Source: Harmothoe impar (lineage: Eukaryota; Annelida; Polychaeta; Phyllodocida; Polynoidae). Taken from it: a stretch of 64,000 nt of DNA. The notes below the pieces were generated by a model. That model had not been told where the DNA came from. It did no database searches and saw only the letters and a program-made list of their open reading frames with translations. Shown here piece by piece: positions 20,423 through 29,834 of the stretch. The stretch covers positions 84,258,622 through 84,322,621 of the forward strand of contig OX381709.1 of the NCBI GenBank assembly GCA_947462335.1, read 5' to 3'. How positions within the stretch are numbered: position 1 is the stretch's first letter; every line of letters starts with the position of its first letter. The position numbers and the translations under genes are program-made.

Positions 20423-23138
20423 TATGGGGTGCCGTTGGTTCCTAAAATCCAGAATTGGACTTAAGTCCAATTAATTAGACATATGTCTAATTCGAATTAG
20501 ACATATGTTTAATTCAATTAGACATATGTCTAATTAATTACACTTAAGTCCAATTAATTTTACTTAAGTACAATTCAATTAGCAATATGACTTTTGCATT
20601 TACACATATGTTTAACTGAATTACACATATGTAGAGTTCAATTAAACATAAGTAGAATTCAATTGAACATATGTAGAATAGAAATAGCATTATGTATAAT
20701 TTTACATATCAACAAATCAATTGCACATATGTTTAATTCGGCCATACATAATGAAAAATTTTGTACATAATACTAATACAAGAATTTTACATATCACAAA
20801 TATAATTGTACATATGTGCAATTCAGCCTCGCATATCGGGAATTCATTTATACATATGTATAATTCAATTCTACATATGTAAAATTGGAATTATAGATAT
20901 GTTTAATTTGAATTTCACATATGTACAATTGGAATTAGACTTAAGTACAATTGGAATTAGACTTATGTACAATTCTTCATATGTACAATTTTAATTAGAC
21001 TTATGTACAATTCGAATAAGACTTATGTGTAATTCTATTTAAAGATATCATTAATTCAAATTACACATATCATTAATTCAAATTACACATATCATTAATT
21101 CTTATTTTCATTATGTACCGGCACATAATGCTAATTCAAATTTCACTTATGTACAATTGGAATTAGACTTATGTACAATTGGAATTAGACTTATGTATAA
21201 TTAGAATTAGACATATCATCAAATCAAATTAAACATATCACTAATTCGAATTCTTATTATGTACCGGTACATAATGCTAATTCTAATTACACTTAAGTAC
21301 AATTAGAATTAGACATATCATTAATTCAATTGGACTTATGTACAATTCGAATTAGCATTATGTACCGGTACATAATAAGAATTCGAATTAGTGATATGTT
21401 TAATTTGATTTGATGATATGTCTAATTCTAATTATACATAAGTCTAATTCCAATTGTACATAAGTCTAATTCGAATTGTACATAAGTGAAATTCGAATTA
21501 GCATTATGTACCGGTACATAATAAGAATTCGAATTAGTGATATGTTTAATTCGAATTGATGATAAGTCTAATTCTAATTGTACATAAGTCCAAATGAATT
21601 AGTGATATGTCCAAATTAATTGTACTTAAGTGAAATTAGAATTAGCATTATGTACCGGTACATAATAAGAATTCGAATTAGTGATATGTTTAATTCGAAT
21701 TGATGATATGTCTAATTCTAATTGTGCATAAGTCCAATTGAATTAATGATATGTCTAATTCTAATTGTACTTAAGTGAAATTCGAATTAGCATTATGTAC
21801 CGGTACATAATAAGAATTCGAATTAGTGATATGTTTAATTCGAATTGGTGATAAGTCTAATTCTAATTGTACATAAGTCCAAATGATTTAATGATATGTC
21901 CAAATTAATTGTACTTAAGTGAAATTCGAATTAGCATTTTGTACCGGTACATAATAAGAATTCGAATTAGTGATATGTTTAATTCGAATTGATGATAAGT
22001 CTAATTCTAATTGTGCATAAGTCCAAATGAATTAATGATATGTCCAAATTAATTGTACTTAAGTGAAATTAGAATTAGCATTATGTACCGGTACATAATA
22101 AGAATTCGAATTAGTGATATGTTTAATTCGAATTGATGATATGTCTAATTCTAATTGTACATAAGTCCAATTGAATTAATGATATGTCTAATTCTAATTG
22201 TACTTAAGTGAAATTCGAATTAGCATTATGTACCGGTACATAATAAGAATTCGAATTAGTGATATGTTTAATTCGAATTGGTGATAAGTCTAATTCTAAT
22301 TGTACATAAGTCCAAATGTTTTAATGATATGTCCAAATTAATTGTACTTAAGTGAAATTCGAATTAGCATTATGTACCGGTACATAATAAGAATTCGAAT
22401 TAGTGATATGTTTAATTTGAATTGATGATATGTCTAATTCTAATTGTACATAAGTCCAATTGAATTAATGATATGTCTAATTCTAATTATACTTAAGTGA
22501 AATTCGAATTAGCATTATGTACCGGTACATAATAAGAATTCGAATTAGTGATGTGTTTAATTCGAATTGATGATATGTCTTATTCTAATTGTACATAAGT
22601 CTAATTCCAATTGTACATAAGTCTAATTCAAATTGTACATATGTCTAATTCTAATTTCACATAAGTGTAATTATATTTGTACATATGTGGAATTGTACAT
22701 AAGTGTAATTCGAATTGTACATATGTTTAATTCTAATTGTACATAAGTCTAATTCGAGTTGTACATAAGTCTAATTCAAATTGTACATATGTAAAATTCA
22801 ATTTCACATATGTACAATTTGAGACTACATAATGGGAATAGAATTATACATATGTACAATTGAATTTCACTTATGTAAATTAGAGTATTAGCAATATGTG
22901 AGTAGAAATGATGATATGTACAATTGAATTCTTGATATGTGAAATTTAATTACACATATGTACTATTTAACTTATGTGCTGCTGTTTTGTACATATGTAT
23001 AATTCTAATTCACATAAGTTAAATTGAATTCCCATTATGTAGTGAAGAATTGGACATAAGTGAAATTGAATTTTACATATGTCTAATTAATTAGACTTAA
23101 GTCCAATTCTGGATTTTAGGAACCAACGGCACCCCATA
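20423..23138. mobile_element. 2716-bp element made of palindromic hexamer modules, with TIRs and 6-bp TSD
   Basis: The left end TATGGGGTGCCGTTGGTTCC and its reverse complement at the right match exactly for about 45 bp. The direct repeat CTCCAG flanks both sides (20417-20422, 23139-23144), so this is a mobile insertion with a 6-bp target duplication. The interior is AT-rich modules, each a palindromic or near-palindromic hexamer (CATATG, CTTAAG, CATAAG, GATATG, TTATGT) between AATT words. Hexamer starts are 20-22 bp apart, giving well over 100 modules. From 21261 to 22528 the modules form ten units, each centred on GTACCGGTAC. No protein gene. The mobilising enzyme is unknown. Confidence 0.85.
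21261..22528. repeat. 144-146-bp tandem array centred on GTACCGGTAC
   Basis: The decamer GTACCGGTAC begins at 21261, 21362, 21508, 21652, 21797, 21941, 22085, 22230, 22374 and 22519. After a first step of 101, steps are 146, 144, 145, 144, 144, 145, 144, 145. Alternate units share variants: CCAATTGAATTAATGATATG in some, TCCAAATG followed by TTTAATGATATG in others. That points to a dimeric higher-order unit of about 289 bp. The first unit runs in reversed order relative to the rest. Confidence 0.9.
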
Positions 23139-23165
23139 CTCCAGGCTCGCTGCCGTGCGTCTCCC

Positions 23166-23516
23166 TTAACCATTTAAGGAGAGCATCCCAGCCACATTGG
23201 TCCCTGGGGGCCATATGTGTTTTACTTGGGCCAACTGGGCTTGCCCATATCTGGGTTACGGCCCTTTTTATCCAGGGCTACCAGTGGGAGCCAAGATGGA
23301 CCAGCCAACGAAAACTTTTTTACATAGGTACCGTAAAACCACTTAGAATCTGGGCTGATCCATCTGGACTCCCACTGGTAGCCCTGGACAAAAAGGACCC
23401 TAACCCTGATAAGGGCAAATGAGCTTGCCCAGGTAAAAACATATGCGGGTTCCACTAAGCAATGTTGGCTGGGATTTCCCTATAATTTGAATCATTGTGC
23501 AGCCCTTAAAGGGTTA
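23166..23516. mobile_element. Family B MITE ends around a nested fold-back MITE
   Basis: TTAACCATTTAAGGAGAGCAT at the left and GCAGCCCTTAAAGGGTTAA at the right are B-family ends. Between them nearly the whole interior is the separate fold-back element 23187-23473, inserted in the B element. Confidence 0.6.
23187..23473. mobile_element. Fold-back MITE with CCCAGCCA ends, 287 bp
   Basis: Left CCCAGCCACATTGGTCCC and right AGCAATGTTGGCTGGG, continuing inward through CATATGTGTTTTACTTGGGC / GCCCAGGTAAAAACATATG and CCAGGGCTACCAGTGGGAG / CTCCCACTGGTAGCCCTGG. It folds back over most of its length. A 77-codon open frame on the - strand is a by-product of the arms. Confidence 0.75.
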
Positions 23517-24443
23517 AAGTGTCTATGTATACGTCGGCTTGCATCCATTTTTCAGCCTATCTTTTTGATTGACACAGACTAGGACCCGCCAACAGGTCCA
23601 CGGGTTATTACAATTACAGCAGACCCTTGACTATGACGGAGTGTATGTGGTCTGTGTGTGTGTTGGGGGGGGGGGGGGGGTAATTAAGATACATGCAGAG
23701 GTTAGAGTTTCCTCTATGCTACGTCACAGTGCATGGACTGGGGGGCAAACACAGGTCACCACATGGTTGGGTAGTTTCCACGGGGTAGTTTCACCATAAT
23801 AGTAACATTACCCCTTACTGTATTTTGATATACTCTAATGTGGTTCTAATAATTCTCAGTTTTCACTATAATGATACATGGTACATGTATAAGACAATGT
23901 CGATCTCATTTAGATAGATATATCTATTTTCATAATAATTCTTATATGAGTACTTATGTGTATCAATTTAACTGGGCGAGATTTGGTTCATATACCCTAT
24001 AAAGTTTCACCCACGTGGCTTTTGTTTGGCCCCCCACTATTATTGGGTGCAATCTACAACTCTAACCTCTGCTATGGCACCAAGCTGCACTGCTCACAAC
24101 CACGAGCTGGCATACCTGCACAAGGTATCCAGTATATAAGGGCCCAGTCCTTTATTACTAGCTGGGGGTGCTTGGCGGATTTTCCCAAAAGAGCAATTTT
24201 TTCCAACCCCCCTCCCGACCAATTTGCTGATGGTAAACTGCCCCCCCCCCCTCCCCTACTACATTCGAATTTTCAGAAAATACCCCCCCCTCTCTATATC
24301 CACCAGCCCCCCCTCCCCCGGCTGGTAATAAATGACTCGACTCTAATGGAATGTTTGGTCTCTCACCTGCCACTAGTATGAGCACCACTCAGGCACTACC
24401 ACAGTGTACATGATTATCATGGCACACCCCTCACCGCCGTGTG
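23517..24443. other. Spacer with G/C runs, no gene seen
   Basis: Poly-G at 23664-23681; a C-rich patch at 24170-24320 resembling the poly-C fold-back family; TAGATAGATATATCTATTT near 23913. No RNA gene or exon supported. Confidence 0.4.
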
Positions 24444-24981
24444 TGGCAAGCCATTTGTTTCTCATTCCGATATCAGAGTTTCTAATTTCGATATCGGAAT
24501 TAGGAACCCTGATATCGGAATTAGGAACTCCGATATCGGAATTAGTTTCTAATTCCAATATCACAGTTTCTAACTCCGATATCGAAGATTCTAACTCCAA
24601 TGTCAAAGATTATTGTGCCTCTACATGGGTAAAAATTGACACGTGTGACACGGCGACACAGGCGTTTTAAAAATCGACACTGGCGACACGGCTGTTTTAA
24701 AAATCGACAGACACATGCCTTCTTATAAGGCTCCAGTATATACTATAAACATAAAATTCTACACGACGACACAACCCCCTAGCTAAAATTCGACACAACC
24801 ACACGGTCAAAAGCATGGGACTCCATGTACAGGCACATCATTACTCAGATATCAAAGTTTATGATTCCGATATCAAAGTTTTAAACTCTGATGTCGGAAT
24901 TGGAAACCCTGATATTGGAATTAGAAACTCCGATATCGGAATTAGAAGCTCTGATATCGGGGGTGAACATATCGCTTGCCA
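24444..24981. mobile_element. GATATC-module element interrupted by another MITE
   Basis: Ends TGGCAAGCCATTTGTT and AACATATCGCTTGCCA are inverted repeats. The inside is modules of GATATC (or GATATT/GATGTC variants) joined by GGAATTAGGAACTC-like linkers with a period of about 22-23 bp, on both sides of an insert at 24614-24837. The plan (short ends plus hexamer modules at about two helical turns) is that of the 2.7 kb element at 20423 with a different hexamer. Confidence 0.65.
24614..24837. mobile_element. MITE with TGTGCCTCTACATGGG ends, nested copy
   Basis: TGTGCCTCTACATGGGTAAA at the left and CTCCATGTACAGGCACA at the right, with inner GACACGGCGACAC and TTTTAAAAATCGACA repeats. A second copy at 57832-58032 has better-matched ends. 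It splits the GATATC-module element, so it is the younger insertion. Confidence 0.7.
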
Positions 24982-25431
24982 TAGGCTCACACCAAATACG
25001 TGATATCTAACAGTTTGTAAGTACAGTAGTTGGGGTGGGGTTGGGGGGGGGGGGGGTGGCTGGTGTATGACGAATGCTCCTTGCCCTGGACTATGTATTC
25101 AACTTATCCCAGCAAAGACCAGGGGAAACTACCACCCCCACCCCCAGTGACAATTACCCCTGGTCTAGGTATGGAGTGTCACAGGTTCTTGACTGCCCTT
25201 CCACCATGTCACGTCTCACTGCACTTCAAGATGTATAGCTGGCTGGAGGGGGTGCACAGGGCCGCATTCTGTCTGCCTTACAGTTTATGGTAGCTCCTAG
25301 CACCTCCTACTACAGCCTATAAGTATTGTCGACATACTACTAGGCTGCACCACGCTGTAGCTATACAATGACACTTTAAACAGCAGAAATAGAAGGTATG
25401 TTTCAGGTAACATAAACGATGACATCTACCG

Positions 25432-25632
25432 TCATTGGGAGCGTCTCAATTCTGTAGGATCGGCAGGATGCTTGAATGCATCATGACGACCAACCCAGCA
25501 AACAAGAAAACGTTATACAACTTCATGTTTCTGTATGGCCTCCTTTCATGGCAAAACATTATCTAACGTTAAAAATAACATATTTTTATTAGCTGGGAAA
25601 AGTAAGATGAATTAAGCATCCTCAAAGGGTTA
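25432..25632. mobile_element. Family B MITE fragment carrying a family A insertion
   Basis: B-type GTCATTGGGAGCGTCTCAAT, GATCGGCAGGATGCTTGAATG and CATCATGACGACCAA are followed by a family A element. After it come GATGAATTAAGCATCC and TCAAAGGGTTA, the usual right end. Confidence 0.55.
25494..25597. mobile_element. Family A MITE, internally deleted (104 bp)
   Basis: Ends CCCAGCAAACAAGAAAACG and TTTTTATTAGCTGGG. Shorter than other copies, with parts of the core lost. Inserted right after GACGACCAA of a B element. Confidence 0.8.
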
Positions 25633-25780
25633 CTAGGAGAATAACAAGGTAGCAGCAATGGATTTATAAGGCAGGTGATCCCTCCACCCCCAGTCCCCTC
25701 TGCCCCCCCCCCCCCCCCACACACACACACCTCTGTGACCCCACCTCTCCGTGCCCACAGGAATTAGCGTTGTGTAGTGT

Positions 25781-25896
25781 GGGAGATGTGTCATATTATC
25801 GCCCTGACAGCATGTTGTATGGGAGATGTGTCATATTATCGCCCTGACAGCATGTTGTATGGGAGATGTGTCATATTATCGCCCTGACAGCATGTT
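25781..25896. repeat. Three tandem copies of a 40-bp unit
   Basis: The unit GGGAGATGTGTCATATTATC plus GCCCTGACAGCATGTTGTAT starts at 25781, 25821 and 25861. The copies are identical until the third ends at CATGTT. A recent local minisatellite expansion; no coding role seen. Confidence 0.95.
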
Positions 25897-25979
25897 CCCA
25901 TCCATCACTCAGATGTCTACCTAGGCGTGACGTGGGTTTTATTACAGCATCCAGAACCAAACAAAACCAACATTTTGGG

Positions 25980-26300
25980 GGTAGACCCCTAAATTCCACA
26001 AGGCGCCATGGCCTTTTCATTAAATGGACATGCAACATGATTCCAACCGACATGAGGCGAACAAGATAATGGCCCTAGACCCTTAAATTCGATATGGCGA
26101 CATGGACATTTTGGGCCTTAGTGACATGGGACATGAGGAAAAATAGATAGTGACATGGGACATGGAGCATTTCTTAAAATCGATATGGCGACATGGACAT
26201 TTCTTAAAATCGATATGGCGACATGAGCATTTCTTAAAATCGACATGGGACATGGGGACCCCCTCCCCCCATCAAGGGCCCCAAGATAGTGACAGCGGAC
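25980..26300. repeat. Dispersed CGATATGGCGACATGG repeat
   Basis: Several units of CGATATGGCGACATGGAC followed by ATTTCTTAAAAT stand head to tail. They are related to 16336-16460 and to 47960-48115. GGGACCCCC and CATCAAGGGCCCC occur next to it in both this copy and the one at 48100, so the repeat has a fixed edge there. Confidence 0.6.
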
Positions 26301-26853
26301 GTGCACATTTCTTAGAATCGACTCGGGACAGAGAGACAGAGAGATTAAGCGTGAGAGAGAAAGAAGGAGAGGGGATAGACAGTGAGCGAGAAAGACAGCG
26401 AGAGAAAGAAAGATACAGATACCGACGGAGAGGGGGCACGTAACATGGGTTACAGTATGGAATAACGTATTTGAAAAAAGGACAACTTGTTCCAAAACGT
26501 TTGCACAATAAAACCACTCGAACCAAGTCCATTGACTTACTATAGACCAACGCAGCAAGAAGAGTGACTTTTTCATAATAAAGTTCTGTTGATGTTGGTT
26601 TTAGGAGAATCCTTATAACGTTTGCTGTAATGGCTATGTTTTCAAACATTTTATATCAGTAGATTCAAAAAAGGCAAATCATGTATCAAATAGTATACAT
26701 ATATATATTGGAATGCAAGATTTTGAGATTATATTTATGTATTTGTTGGTTATGCTTCAGAAATGTTCAAAACTTCATTAACCACTTTTTCTGAAAAAAA
26801 ACACCCGTTCTTGCTGCATTGGTCTATAACGGTTGTAGATAGTAACACAATAA

Positions 26854-27246
26854 CACACAGAAAAGTAGAGGAGTCAACTGTGTCTCCCACGTGGCTCTGG
26901 TAAAAAAGAGAGTCAAACTGCTCATGACTCTGCTTATATGAAGGGTCATTGTTTAGGTGACACTGATAGTATTGAGTCAATTTTATAATTTGAGTTGACA
27001 CTGATCGTACAGAGTTAACTAAAGTTGACCCTTCATATAAGCTCCCTGCTAACAAAAATACGTTATCTTAAGTCGAAATAACGTTTCTAACGTTATATAA
27101 CGTTTTGCTACAATAAGGAGCCATAGAGACACGTTATAATGCTGTATAACGTTTTTTGTTTACTGGGGAGGGTCATGAGCAGTTTGACTCTCTATTTTAC
27201 CAGAACCACGTGGGAGACACAGTTGACACCTTTACTTTTCTGTGTG
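26854..27246. mobile_element. Family D fold-back element, copy 2, with nested family A MITE
   Basis: Left arm ACACACAGAAAAGTAGAGG, GTCTCCCACGTGGCTCTGG, GAGAGTCAAACTGCTCATGAC; right arm its reverse complement to CTTTTCTGTGTG. The arm sequence CTTATATGAAGGGTCA is matched at 27024-27040 but the right arm is then broken by a family A element (27044-27167) before AGGGTCATGAGCAG resumes. Confidence 0.75.
27044..27167. mobile_element. Family A MITE nested in a fold-back arm
   Basis: Ends CCCTGCTAACAAAAATACG and TTTTTTGTTTACTGGG, with the TTTTGCTACAATAAGGAGCC core. Because it interrupts one arm of a symmetrical element, it inserted after that element. Confidence 0.85.
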
Positions 27247-27314
27247 AAGGCGCAGATGGAGGTCCGTTATAATACACCTCACCAACCAACACACAGCAGA
27301 TGCTGCAGTACTAA

Positions 27315-27580
27315 GGCCAAATAAATAAAAAAGGTGTGTTTCAGGTTACCCGACCCTACCTAGCAAAATAGGGACTCTAGAAATTTTTATGCAATTTTGA
27401 AAAAATATTTATATTTTGGGTCATTTTGGGGTTATTCAAGGGTCGATCTGATAGTTCACGAGTCGAGGCGGTCGTCGGCGAGTCGGCATTGTAGTGCGTG
27501 AGTCGATTTCTGGGTACTTTTCAGGCTAAAGAAAAAAAAAAATTAAAAAAAAAAAAAAATTCTAACCTTTTTTTTTGGCC
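27315..27580. mobile_element. Element with GGCCAAA ends and poly-A/T, 266 bp
   Basis: GGCCAAATAAATAAAAAAGG at the left and CCTTTTTTTTTGGCC at the right. The inner ACTTTTCAGGCT and GAGTCGGCATTGTAGTGCG blocks also occur, inverted, at 13683-13865 beside the tRNA-Thr gene. Confidence 0.6.
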
Positions 27581-27595
27581 CAACATCCTGGTCGC

Positions 27596-27789
27596 TTAAC
27601 CCTTTAAGGACGGATGGTGCTAAAAGATGACATTTGTCATCATGATGCACCAATGTAGCCCCGGCGAGTAACACGCCGGTGCTGCATTGGTGCATCACGC
27701 TGACCCTACAGGATGTATTCAAGAATGCAGCCCTGGCGAGTTACTCGCCAGGGCTGCATTGGTTTATCATGCCGTCCTTTAAGGGTTAA
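27596..27789. mobile_element. Family B MITE, compact reference copy (194 bp)
   Basis: TTAACCCTTTAAGGACGGAT to ATGCCGTCCTTTAAGGGTTAA with near-perfect inverted ends of about 20 bp. Two nested hairpins, GCCCCGGCGAGTAACACGCC and GCCCTGGCGAGTTACTCGCC, lie around a GACCC block. It is the best-preserved short form in the window. Confidence 0.8.
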
Positions 27790-27863
27790 TTACACATGGT
27801 ATTCCTCCAGCTGCCCTCATCCTCTCTGAACCCGTAAACGCACTGTCGTCAGGCGGTGAGAAT

Positions 27864-27874
27864 CACAGAGAGAC

Positions 27875-27914
<40 letters not shown>

Positions 27915-27990
27915 AGAGAGAGAGACGAAGAGATAGACAGACAGAGACAAAGGGACAGAGGGGGACAGAGAGAGAGACAGAGGGACACAT
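27864..27990. repeat. GA microsatellite
   Basis: Mostly GAGAGAGA with GAGCGAGC and GACAGACAG interruptions. Open frames on either strand here are low-complexity by-products. Confidence 0.9.
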
Positions 27991-28189
27991 ACATAAGAAT
28001 GTAGAGCAATACAGAATTGGTGGAACAAAAAGTATATATATCATTGTTGAACCAAAGACACAAAGAAAGAAAACACAAAGATGCACAAGGGCATTTCCTG
28101 CCCCTGGATATCCCGCCGTCCCTACACCACCCCACTCCTGTCATCTGTCACCTGTCCCTGCCTGCCTTCACGCCAACAGGTGTCTCGTC

Positions 28190-28581
28190 ACGCCCCCCAC
28201 CCCTCCTCACCCCTTCCTACCCCTCTCTCCTACCCCCTCCCTATACCCTCCCCCCTCCCCCTCCCCACTCCCCACTTCCTCTCCCCCTTCCCTCCCCTCG
28301 TACCGCGATTCTTACCCCGTACCCATTCTCTACCCCCTCACCCCTTCCCCCTTTCCCCTCTCTCCCTCTCACCCCTTCCCCCTTTCCCCTCTCTCCCTCT
28401 CACCCCTTCCCCCTTCCCCCTCTCTCCCTCTCACCCTCCCCCCTCTCTCCCACCTCCCCTTCCTCCCCCTCCCCTACCTTACCCCTACCCCTCTCTCCTC
28501 CATCACCCCTTCCTCACCGCTTCCCACTTACCCCACCTCCCTCTCTCCAACCCCCTTCCTCCCCCTCCCCTACCTCACCCC
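28190..28581. repeat. Polypyrimidine CCCCTTCC/CCCTCTC block
   Basis: The + strand is nearly pure C and T, with the TCACCCCTTCCCCCTTTCCCC unit repeated three times at about 28338-28430. The long P/S/L-rich frames (up to 200 codons) are by-products. Confidence 0.9.
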
Positions 28582-28582
28582 T

Positions 28583-28776
28583 ACACTCTAAGAACAGTGT
28601 GTTGCGAGAAAATGCATAAGGAGTTACACACACATATTTGCAACACACTTTTGAGATCATATGTTTTGGGAAAGAGTGTATAGTGTGTAGTGTGTTACAC
28701 CAAAATGTGTGTTAAAAGTGGCTGCAGAAAAGCGTGTTGATAAGTGTGTAAACGTAACACACTATTCTTAGAGTGT
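28583..28776. mobile_element. MITE with ACACTCTAAGAACAGTG ends, 194 bp
   Basis: ACACTCTAAGAACAGTGTGTT and AACACACTATTCTTAGAGTGT are inverted repeats of about 20 bp, bounded by TA on both sides. The inside is rich in GTGTGTT. It sits in the polypyrimidine tract, which resumes beyond it. Confidence 0.85.
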
Positions 28777-29167
28777 ACACCCTCTCATCCCTCACCCCAA
28801 CATCCGTTTCTCCCCACTCACCCCTTCCTGCCTCCCCCACCTCCCCCATGACCCTGGGATTCCCTATAGCCCACCCTAAAAGGGTCTAAAGTTGTCTCCT
28901 TTTTTCTGTCCCTAATCTCTTTTTTTCCTGGCCATATGCGCAGACACAGTGACACATATCAGTAAAATTGATGTCTAATGTAGCTTTCCCGCTGTGAATA
29001 TGGCCGTAGCTGTTGAAATGGTGTTAAACAACCATTACTCACTCACTCCACCCCTCCCTCACCTACCCCCACCTATCCCTCTCCTCCCACCTTCCCCACT
29101 TGTCCTTATTGCCCATTACCCCTCCTACACGCACCACGCGCCCTCCTGCCACACTCTAGACCAGATC

Positions 29168-29193
29168 GGCCTCTCCGCGTCAGCGGAGAGGCC
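29168..29193. other. Perfect 11-bp hairpin with GTCA loop
   Basis: GGCCTCTCCGC, loop GTCA, GCGGAGAGGCC. Isolated, with no poly-T or RNA gene attached. Purpose unknown. Confidence 0.6.
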
Positions 29194-29348
29194 TGCCGAC
29201 TTGCATAGACCAAAATCGACATGCACTGCTCCCTACCTGTATGCACTGCTATGGGCTTATCCGTGGGTGTAGTTCAGTAGCTGACTTGTTGAACATGGGG
29301 TGGGCTAAGTTACTAGAGGGTGGGTAGCCTCTGCAATAAATTATCCAG

Positions 29349-29668
29349 GTTTTGACACTATGAACTGGGCTTTCCCTCCCCAAATGTTTTGGGATCCATT
29401 ACAGGAAGTGTGTCTGCACATGTGCAGGGGAAGTGCCCTCTGTGGCCCTCTGGGTGTAAACAAAGCCCCAGGCCATGTGGAACCAATGATGCATGACCTG
29501 GGCAAACATGGAGGACAGATGCACTGTCTGCCAGACATTGTTTCCCAAGAAAAGAACCTCTTTTGTGCGGTATTCTGTGAAGGCCTATGCCAGCCCAACA
29601 ACCTTCAAGCATGTGTTTCCTCCGGACCCAACAGTGGAGGCTGCACAGTCACAACAACATGGAGAAAA
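29349..29668 (+). CDS. Possible exon, unknown protein
   Basis: An open stretch of 106 codons runs from an acceptor (TTATCCAG/GT) to a good donor (AAAA/GTGAGT). The peptide begins F-D-T-M-N-W-A-F-P-P-Q-M and is cysteine- and histidine-rich. The composition looks coding rather than repeat-derived. The W-A-F-P-P string faintly recalls the stretch after reverse transcriptase in DIRS-like retroelements; I hold this loosely. It lies about 3 kb upstream of the transposase exons on the same strand, but its donor is phase 0 while the first transposase exon needs phase 2. So it cannot join directly. It could be an upstream exon with one more exon between, or an unrelated relic. Confidence 0.35.
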
Positions 29669-29768
29669 GTGAGTATGATTTCTAGATTCCCAGGCAGGAT
29701 TCCCAGGCCTGATTGTCGGTATGTGCGTCTGTGGCATGCCAGAGAGGACATGCATATTGCTAGTTGAA

Positions 29769-29834
29769 TACAGTAAAAGTTTGTTATTACAAACACCTTG
29801 TTACCTCCAATATTTATTCGTTATAAACGAATTT
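29769..29834 (+). mobile_element. Left end of a TACAGTAAAA (mariner-type) element
   Basis: TACAGTAAAAGTTTGTTATT with ACAAACACCTTGTTACC matches the left end of the complete copy at 37255-37455. Here the element runs straight into the CGCACGACGGGCG array, and no right end (TTTTACTGTA) follows within several kb. Confidence 0.55.

Noticed and set aside
28017..28683. Two 200-codon proline/serine/leucine frames
   Set aside because: Low-complexity polypyrimidine DNA, continued into a MITE at 28583. No domain, and two frames are open at once.
29358..29612. - strand frames opposite the orphan exon
   Set aside because: They lack splice-site support. The + strand frame has both acceptor and donor at its borders.
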